A stretch of DNA of 44,830 bases, taken from an uncultured Eubacteriales bacterium. Its GTDB lineage: Bacteria > Bacillota > Clostridia > Oscillospirales > QAKW01. The DNA lies in assembly GCA_902492505.1 (NCBI GenBank), contig CABULU010000009.1:1-44830 (forward strand), read 5' to 3'. Each line of letters starts with the position of its first letter. The stretch's first letter is position 1. Positions 40,239-44,830 of the stretch are shown in pieces. The notes below the pieces were generated by a model. That model was not told the origin of the DNA, did not search any database, and saw nothing but the letters and a program-made list of their open reading frames with translations. Made by a program: the position numbers and the translations under genes.

Positions 40239-40922
40239 ATGAGTAAAAAATTAAACGGAAAAAAGCTCTTTTCAATTATTCTGCCTTTTTTGGCGGTATT
40301 GGCAGCGGCAACTGTCGTGTTGTGTATTACCGCTATGGATAATGCGCCCCAAAAGGATGACGCCGAAATATTAGATGTAATAGACAAATTCAATCAGTTG
40401 TGCTCTACCAATCCCGTCATTGATATAGATATAAGCCGTCCGCAGGATTTAACCGATGCGGAAAAATCGGAAATTAAAAGTCAGCATATGGCGGCTATGA
40501 ATGAGGTCTTGACAGAAAACAGCTATCTGAAAAATACTTACGGAAATGTTTTGGCTCGTAAATTATCTGCCGAAAATGCTCCTGTCAGCGTCAGTCCGCA
40601 GGTTGGTCTTTTCTCATCCGATATTATTTCAAAAAGCTACGACGGGGAGAATAGTGTTACAGTTGTTGTCGAAACTGTCAGCTGGGAAAAATATATAAAT
40701 CAGAGTACCGCCGACTCCGAATACAGCGTTGTTTTTCCCGTCAACAAGGATACAAGCGAATTTGTTTTAAAAAAAGAAAACGGTGTTTGGAAAATCGACG
40801 CTTACGAAATAAAGACCAAGCTGATGGAGGGCGATTATGAGCTTACCCGCAATTTTGAGACCTATAATCAGGCGCTCGACTATGCAAAATCGGTTATGCC
40901 CGAAAATGTTTTTGCAAAGTAA
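40239..40922 (+). CDS. Membrane-anchored extracytoplasmic protein of unknown function
   Basis: The 227-residue protein has a single N-terminal hydrophobic anchor (about 10-32) and an extracytoplasmic part. A helical region (about 40-100, rich in Asp, Glu and Lys) is followed by a beta-rich part (about 110-190) containing SVTVVVETVSWEKYI and SEFVLKKENGVWKIDAYEIKT. The latter resembles the small NTF2-like or DUF4878-like fold found in many extracellular proteins, where the VWKI/YEIK strands are common. No enzyme motif is seen. ATG 40239 follows AAAGGAG. It stands alone, ended by a perfect terminator. Confidence 0.75.
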   Translation: MSKKLNGKKLFSIILPFLAVLAAATVVLCITAMDNAPQKDDAEILDVIDKFNQLCSTNPVIDIDISRPQDLTDAEKSEIKSQHMAAMNEVLTENSYLKNTYGNVLARKLSAENAPVSVSPQVGLFSSDIISKSYDGENSVTVVVETVSWEKYINQSTADSEYSVVFPVNKDTSEFVLKKENGVWKIDAYEIKTKLMEGDYELTRNFETYNQALDYAKSVMPENVFAK

Positions 40923-40925
40923 AAT

Positions 40926-40959
40926 AAAAATAACCGCCGTATACGGCGGTTATTTTTTT
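40926..40959. terminator. Bidirectional terminator between the unknown gene and the ABC-F gene
   Basis: A perfect palindrome (AAAATAACCGCCG arms meeting at TA-TA) with a T tract on the plus strand; convergent genes flank it. Confidence 0.9.
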
Positions 40960-40972
40960 GCGCTGAGTATTT

Positions 40973-42451
40973 TTAAAGCATCTCTATGATATCTGTCGCG
41001 ATTTTGTTTACAAAAGTCCCGTCATGCTCTACAAACAGCATGGTAGGCATATATTTTTGCAAAAGTCTTTCAATCTGTATTCTTGAAATAACATCTATAA
41101 AATTCAGCGGCTCGTCCCAAATGTACAGATGTGCGCTTTCGCACAGCGAAGCGGCAAGCAGCACCTTTTTCTTTTGCCCTTGGCTGAATTCCTCCATATT
41201 CTTTTCAAACTGCACGCGCTCAAAATCGAGCTTTCGCAGAATTGTCTTAAATATGCTCTCGTCAATGCCCCGCAGTTTTGCGTAGTCGGACAATCCTCCG
41301 CAAAGGAATGACGCGTCCTGAGGAATATATGAAATTTTAAGTCCGCTTATTTTGAATATTCCACCCTCGTGCTTTATATCTTCGCCGCATATCAGCTTCA
41401 GTATACTGGATTTCCCGCAGCCGTTTCTGCCGCACAGTGCAACGCGCATACCGCAGCTTATTTCAAAGCTGACAGGATTGTTTATAATTAAATCATTGTA
41501 CATGCAGGAAAGGTTTTTGACCGTTAGTATGGGATTTTTCGCGCTTTGCAGCGGACTCAGCTTTAAATTCTCACTTTTTTCGGTGTCCTGCAACAGTGAT
41601 GACTTTTGTTCTATCGCGTTTTCTCTGCGCTTTTCAATTACCTTGGCACGCTTCATCATTTTAGCCGACTTGTGTCCTATAAACCCGCGGTCGGGACGCA
41701 GTCCAGCCGTGCGCGTGCCTTTTTTTGTCTTTTCTATCCCCTCGGAAATTTGGGCGCTGTGCCTTGCCGCCGCTCTCAGTCTTTGTATCTCATGCGTCAG
41801 TTTTTCATTCTGTGCTGCTTCAAATGCGTCCTGTGCCGCACGGTTTTGCTCCCAGCTTGAAAAATTTCCTTGCCTAATTTCGATGCTTTTTCGGTTAATG
41901 CTTAAAATGTGGTCCGTACAGCTGTCAAGAAGCTGCCTGTCATGAGACACAAGGATAAATCCCTTTTTTCGTTTCAGATATTCCGCCACGACGCCGCGCG
42001 TTTTTTCATCAAGATGATTTGTCGGCTCGTCAATCAGTAAGAACGCATTCTCACGTAAAAACAGTGCCGCAAGCATTACCTTTGTCCGCTCTCCGTTTGA
42101 AAGAGTGTCAAACTCCCGCCACAGTATATCGTTGCGCAGTTCAAGCAGCGACAGCTCGCGCTCCATTTCCCATTGCTGAGCCGTGCAGATTTCACAAATT
42201 ATGTTATATACGATATCACGCGTGTTCTTCACGTTATACGGATAATATTCGAATTCTACGTTTGTCGTGATTTTTCCGCTGTATTCGTAAATGCCGCAAA
42301 GCAGCTTTAAAAGTGTTGTTTTTCCTCTGCCGTTTCTGCCGATAAGTCCGAGCCGCCAGTCGGTGTCAAGACATAAATTTACGTTTTCGAAAACGCTGTC
42401 CGCGCTGCCGTCATAATTAAACGATAGGTTTGTTATATTTATTTGTGCCAT
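40973..42451 (-). CDS. ABC-F ribosome-protection-type protein (Lsa-like)
   Basis: The 492-residue protein has two ABC ATPase domains and no membrane segments. In the first, Walker A is GRNGRGKTT, the signature is LSNGERTK and Walker B is LLIDEPTNHLD. In the second, Walker A is GRNGCGKSS, the signature is FSQGQKKK and Walker B is YIWDEPLNFID, followed by FVEHD. The YIWDEPLNFIDVISRIQIE segment is characteristic of the Lsa/Vga/VmlR group, which protects ribosomes from lincosamides, streptogramin A and pleuromutilins. The linker (about 195-300) is basic, as in those proteins. Actual resistance spectrum is unproven. It is preceded by a leader with an upstream peptide and terminator hairpins. Confidence 0.88.
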   Translation of the reverse strand: MAQINITNLSFNYDGSADSVFENVNLCLDTDWRLGLIGRNGRGKTTLLKLLCGIYEYSGKITTNVEFEYYPYNVKNTRDIVYNIICEICTAQQWEMERELSLLELRNDILWREFDTLSNGERTKVMLAALFLRENAFLLIDEPTNHLDEKTRGVVAEYLKRKKGFILVSHDRQLLDSCTDHILSINRKSIEIRQGNFSSWEQNRAAQDAFEAAQNEKLTHEIQRLRAAARHSAQISEGIEKTKKGTRTAGLRPDRGFIGHKSAKMMKRAKVIEKRRENAIEQKSSLLQDTEKSENLKLSPLQSAKNPILTVKNLSCMYNDLIINNPVSFEISCGMRVALCGRNGCGKSSILKLICGEDIKHEGGIFKISGLKISYIPQDASFLCGGLSDYAKLRGIDESIFKTILRKLDFERVQFEKNMEEFSQGQKKKVLLAASLCESAHLYIWDEPLNFIDVISRIQIERLLQKYMPTMLFVEHDGTFVNKIATDIIEML

Positions 42452-42474
42452 TTTTTCTCCTTTAAATACAAAAG

Positions 42475-42500
42475 CCGCGGGAAAAGCAAATTTCCCGCGG
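42475..42500 (-). terminator. Second leader hairpin before the ABC-F gene
   Basis: CCGCGGGAAA and TTTTCCCGCGG arms form a strong stem followed on the minus strand by CTTTTG, close to the ribosome binding site of the ABC-F gene. It may act as a terminator or block translation. Confidence 0.6.
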
Positions 42501-42542
42501 TAAATTTATGATAAAAAACGGCATATTGCTTTCCTGCACGGC

Positions 42543-42569
42543 TAAAAAAGCAAGACCATGCGGTCCCGC
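42543..42569 (-). terminator. First leader terminator before the ABC-F gene
   Basis: Arms GCGGGACC (42569-42562) and GGTCTTGC (42557-42550) pair over eight positions, two of them G-U, with a four-base loop, and are followed by six T's. It lies 20 bases after the leader-peptide stop and well before the ABC-F ATG, so it must be conditional. Confidence 0.75.
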
Positions 42570-42589
42570 ATATTAAAGCCTCGATAAAT

Positions 42590-42610
42590 TCAGCAGAAAA
42601 GCTTAAACAT
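42590..42610 (-). CDS. Six-codon leader peptide of the ABC-F gene
   Basis: An ATG at 42610, seven bases after a CAGGGG site (42623-42618), opens a six-residue frame, MFKLFC, ended by TGA. Short leader peptides of this kind precede resistance ABC-F and rRNA methylase genes; stalling on them under antibiotic switches the leader fold. Its codons 3-6 can pair with a segment beyond the first terminator (42537-42528). Reality of the peptide is inferred from the site, position and hairpins. Confidence 0.6.
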   Translation of the reverse strand: MFKLFC

Positions 42611-42641
42611 TTTTTCACCCCTGACAACAATTTCATTGTAT

Positions 42642-42670
42642 ATCATATCACATGAAATCAGAATATGCAA
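42642..42670 (-). promoter_or_regulatory. Promoter of the ABC-F gene
   Basis: Minus strand TTGCAT (42670-42665), 17 bases, TATGAT (42647-42642), giving an RNA start near 42635 and about 25 bases before the leader peptide. Confidence 0.7.
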
Positions 42671-42678
42671 CAGCTAAG

Positions 42679-43116
42679 TTAAATGTTTTGCTCCAGCAGC
42701 CAAAGCTTACCCGTTTCGGCATTTTTATAAATAAACTGCTCGCGTGTTTCACCGTTTTGGCGCGTGTAGCAGACCTTGATATACGGAACCTCTTTAGAAA
42801 AGTCCAGCCATATTTTGATTCCGTCGCCCTTGGTAAGTGTATCTTTGACCCACAGTGTATTAATCTCGCTGTATTCGTTTTTGTCGGCGTCATATTCTGT
42901 TTCTATGACTTTAATATCATAAATATCCTCGTTTGCGTAGAAAATCACCGCATCCTTTCCTGTTTTCTCTTCAACCTCAAATACTTTTTTGTAGCGAGTT
43001 GAATCCTCGTCGCTCGGAAAGCGGATAAAGCTCACCATCTTCGAGCATGAGCACAGACAAGCCAAGAGTACGGCGCACACCGCTGTCAGACACTGTATTT
43101 TTAATAATTTTTTCAT
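42679..43116 (-). CDS. Small lipoprotein of unknown function
   Basis: The 145-residue product has a Cys-rich signal (LACLCSC; Cys20, Cys22 or Cys24 could be the lipidated residue) and a mature part of beta-rich character with many Lys and acidic residues, including TKGDGIKIWLDFSKEVPYIKVCYT. I recognise no family. ATG 43116 follows GGAGG. It lies 11 bases downstream of the frameshifted AraC gene on the same strand and about 40 bases ahead of the ABC-F promoter. Confidence 0.75.
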   Translation of the reverse strand: MKKLLKIQCLTAVCAVLLACLCSCSKMVSFIRFPSDEDSTRYKKVFEVEEKTGKDAVIFYANEDIYDIKVIETEYDADKNEYSEINTLWVKDTLTKGDGIKIWLDFSKEVPYIKVCYTRQNGETREQFIYKNAETGKLWLLEQNI

Positions 43117-43127
43117 TTGTCAGCCTC

Positions 43128-43945
43128 CTATTTTCTGAAGTTTTTGGGCGTGGTGCCCGTTATTCTGTAAAATGTTTTGTAAAATCCAGAACTGCTGCGA
43201 AAACCGTATTTGAAAGCGGTTTCAAGAATGTTTTCTCCGTTTTCGTCAAGTGAGCATATAACGGCGTTTACCCGCAGACGAGCTACGTACTCATTATAAG
43301 AAATGCCGACAGACTTTTGAAACAGTCTGGAAAATGTCCTGCCGAAAAGCCGAATTTGCGGGCGGTATCGTAAAGGGAAAGACGATTACTCAGATTTTGG
43401 GATATATATTTCATTGCCGCAGCGCAAATGCTTGTGTCTCCATTAGCCCGGTCAAAGGCGACAGGATAGCACTGTGCTGCCGTTATGACCATTTTGCAGA
43501 TAAGGTTTTGTATACAGTCGTCGCGGTATAAAAGCTCCTTGTTTTCGGCGTAACCGCGAAGCTTGTCAAAGCATACGCAAAGCTCCGATGAGCCGGTTTT
43601 ATTGTTGATTTTGTTTGAAAAATCCTTTGTGCGAAGAAAGAAAATGTCTGCGCAGTGTCCGTGCGGGTGTATTGTGAGCGGGATAAAATTCACCTGCTCT
43701 ATTTTTATTTCACCGGCGGTTTCTTCAAGTCGGCGCACATCACAGAATGAAAACAGGAAAATGTCGTCTTTTTCAAACGGAAAACGTCCGCCGTTTATCA
43801 ACCATACTCCGCGTCCTCGCATTATGCGGACTATTTTGCACTCGTCGTAGGACTGAAGCCTGTCCGAATAATGCGCGCCTATCTCGCGCTCTTTGTATGT
43901 TATAAGTGTAACTCCGGAGCTGTTTTTTTGTGTGTATAAAATCAT
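43128..43945 (-). pseudogene. AraC-family regulator disrupted by a one-base frameshift
   Basis: The N-terminal cupin-like part (about 1-130) is intact and the first helix-turn-helix begins (NRLSLYDTARKFGFSAGHF), but the frame then runs into a TAG near 43283. Reading on in another frame from the AAAA run at 43331-43334 restores the AraC C-terminus through an ILETAFKYGFRSSSGFYKTF signature to TTPKNFRK and a TAG at 43128-43130. One missing base in that T/A run explains both facts. The start is ATG 43945, behind GAGGAG. Whether this is a true mutation or a sequencing or assembly error cannot be told here. It is divergent from the FAD oxidoreductase gene. Confidence 0.85.
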
Positions 43946-44030
43946 CAAGGCATCTCCTCATTTTAATTATTTTATCATAAAAGTGGAGAAAATGCAAAGA
44001 AAAGTAGCGGAAAATAAATTAATAATTATA

Positions 44031-44036
44031 TATAAT
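44031..44036 (+). promoter_or_regulatory. -10 box candidate of the FAD oxidoreductase gene
   Basis: TATAAT (44031-44036) lies 29 bases before the ATG but no -35 box fits, as expected if a regulator such as the divergent AraC gene is needed. Confidence 0.35.
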
Positions 44037-44064
44037 CATTCAAGAAAATCGGAGGGAGCTTTAT

Positions 44065-44830
44065 ATGATACGCAAGCTTGAGACGAAAAAATACGATTTT
44101 GTCGTAATCGGCGGCGGCATGAGCGGAATATGTGCGGCGCTCGCCGCGGCAAGAAACGGAGCAAAAACGGCGCTGATACATAACCGCAGCGTTTTGGGAG
44201 GCAATGCGTCCAGTGAGGTGCGTATACACATTTCCGGCGCCAGCGACTCGCAGAAAAAGCCGGAACTGGAGGAAAGCGGAATACTGTACGAGCTTATGCT
44301 GGACAATAAGGCGCAAAACGATTGGTTTTCCTACCCATTGTGGGATGCTGTTTTGTTTAATAAGGTACGGTTTCAGCAAAATCTTGATTTGTATATGAAC
44401 ACGGTTATGCTCGATGCGGACTGTGAACAGAGCCTTATCACACGTGTGCGCTGCTTTCAGGAGACGACCGAAAAGCATCTTGTGCTTGAAGCGCCGTTGT
44501 TTGCCGACTGCACCGGAAACGGCACGCTCGGTTACTTTGTCGGCGCGGAATTTATGACGGGCAGCGAAAGCCGTGCCGATTTCGGGGAACTTCATGCACC
44601 TGAAAAAACCAATAATTTCCGTATGGGCAATACAATTCTGTTTCGTGCCGTAAACAGGGGCGAGCCTGTTAAATTTACGCCGCCGCCTTTTGCCAAAAAA
44701 TTGACTGAGCAGGATTTGCACCTGCGTATTCATTCATCAAAGCTGCCCGATTATTCGCAGGCGGAAGACCCTGAGGAGTACAGACGCGTGTCGTCGGTCA
44801 GCAGCGCGGGTATCGAATACGGTTACTGGT
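44065..44830 (+). CDS. FAD-dependent oxidoreductase, partial (runs off window edge)
   Basis: Only the first 255 or so residues are in the window. The FAD-binding loop is IGGGMSGICAALAAARNGAKTALI (about 15-38), followed by VLGGNASSEVRIHISGA, a motif typical of the FAD_oxidored family found in carbohydrate loci. ADCTGNGTLGYFVGA marks a second nucleotide-contact region. ATG 44065 follows GGAGGGAG. It is divergent from a broken AraC regulator across a 120-base gap. The substrate is unknown; sugar or sugar-acid oxidation would fit the neighbourhood. Confidence 0.85.
   Translation, partial: MIRKLETKKYDFVVIGGGMSGICAALAAARNGAKTALIHNRSVLGGNASSEVRIHISGASDSQKKPELEESGILYELMLDNKAQNDWFSYPLWDAVLFNKVRFQQNLDLYMNTVMLDADCEQSLITRVRCFQETTEKHLVLEAPLFADCTGNGTLGYFVGAEFMTGSESRADFGELHAPEKTNNFRMGNTILFRAVNRGEPVKFTPPPFAKKLTEQDLHLRIHSSKLPDYSQAEDPEEYRRVSSVSSAGIEYGYW

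Noticed and set aside
42439..42636. A 65-codon minus-strand frame spanning the ABC-F leader.
   Set aside because: Its ATG sits at the predicted RNA start with no ribosome binding site, it runs through two terminator hairpins and into the ABC-F gene, and its composition is unlike a real protein. The six-codon peptide at 42610 fits the site better.
44026..44733. Long minus-strand frame of 235 codons over the FAD oxidoreductase.
   Set aside because: It is the complement of a gene with a clear FAD-binding motif; its translation is rich in Arg, Cys and His with no family likeness.
1..44830. CRISPR arrays, tRNA or rRNA genes, transposases, integrases, phage genes.
   Set aside because: I saw no regularly spaced direct repeats, no tRNA cloverleaf or CCA end, and no recombinase or phage motifs on either strand.

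Overview
The window looks like a chromosomal segment of an anaerobic, spore-forming Gram-positive bacterium of the class Clostridia, probably an uncultured gut Oscillospirales/Ruminococcaceae-type organism. The evidence is a SpoIID and SpoIIQ pair, a DnaD plus DnaI-type helicase-loader pair, an acetylase-type diaminopimelate pathway with a lysine riboswitch, many short-signal lipoproteins, strong GGAGG ribosome binding sites, and promoters that mostly fit TTGACA-17-TATAAT. The taxonomic call is inference. No rRNA, tRNA, CRISPR array, prophage or insertion sequence was recognised.

Layout. 1-3.5 kb (minus): an operon of a PLP-dependent methionine gamma-lyase-like enzyme, a lipoprotein, an OmpR-type response regulator and a truncated sensor kinase. 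3.6-6.1 kb (plus): a rhamnulokinase and a TIM-barrel sugar isomerase. 6.1-13 kb: a lysine/diaminopimelate block. It holds an aminotransferase, a convergent M20 deacetylase, then a promoter, a lysine riboswitch and its terminator driving lysA-dapA-dapH and a PHP metallohydrolase. 13-15.5 kb (minus): an ABC exporter and a hemolysin III/TrhA-like protein. 15.5-18 kb: dnaD, a dnaI-like loader and a lipoprotein. 18.1-20.7 kb: pnuC, spoIID, spoIIQ. 20.7-23.6 kb: a GH36-type alpha-galactosidase divergent from an ATP-grasp protein.

23.6-26.5 kb: a TrpXYZ-like ABC importer operon with an attenuator-like leader. 26.6-29 kb: a GntR/YtrA regulator with its own palindromic operator, an ABC ATPase and permease, and a strange Tyr/Asp-rich lipoprotein. 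29.2-30.6 kb: a D-Ala-D-Ala carboxypeptidase. 30.7-34.4 kb: two convergent AraC regulators and two Gfo/Idh-type genes. 34.4-35.2 kb: a trans-aconitate methyltransferase-like enzyme. 35.3-40 kb: a large enzyme I cannot place, convergent with a complete carbohydrate ABC importer. 40.2-43.1 kb: a membrane-anchored unknown protein, an Lsa-type ABC-F protein with an upstream peptide/terminator leader, and a lipoprotein. 43.1-44.8 kb: an AraC regulator broken by a one-base frameshift, divergent from an FAD oxidoreductase cut by the window edge.

Functionally the window mixes housekeeping (replication loading, lysine and cell-wall precursor synthesis, sporulation engulfment, peptidoglycan trimming) with plant- or host-glycan use (rhamnose kinase, alpha-galactosidase, carbohydrate importer, Gfo/Idh genes, AraC regulators). 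The most interesting regulatory regions are the ABC-F leader (42.45-42.67 kb), the lysine leader (8.42-8.69 kb), the ABC importer leader (23.64-23.81 kb) and the GntR operator (26.68-26.71 kb). The most interesting coding orphans are the 525-residue protein at 35.3-36.9 kb, the PHP protein in the lysine operon and the Tyr/Asp-rich lipoprotein.
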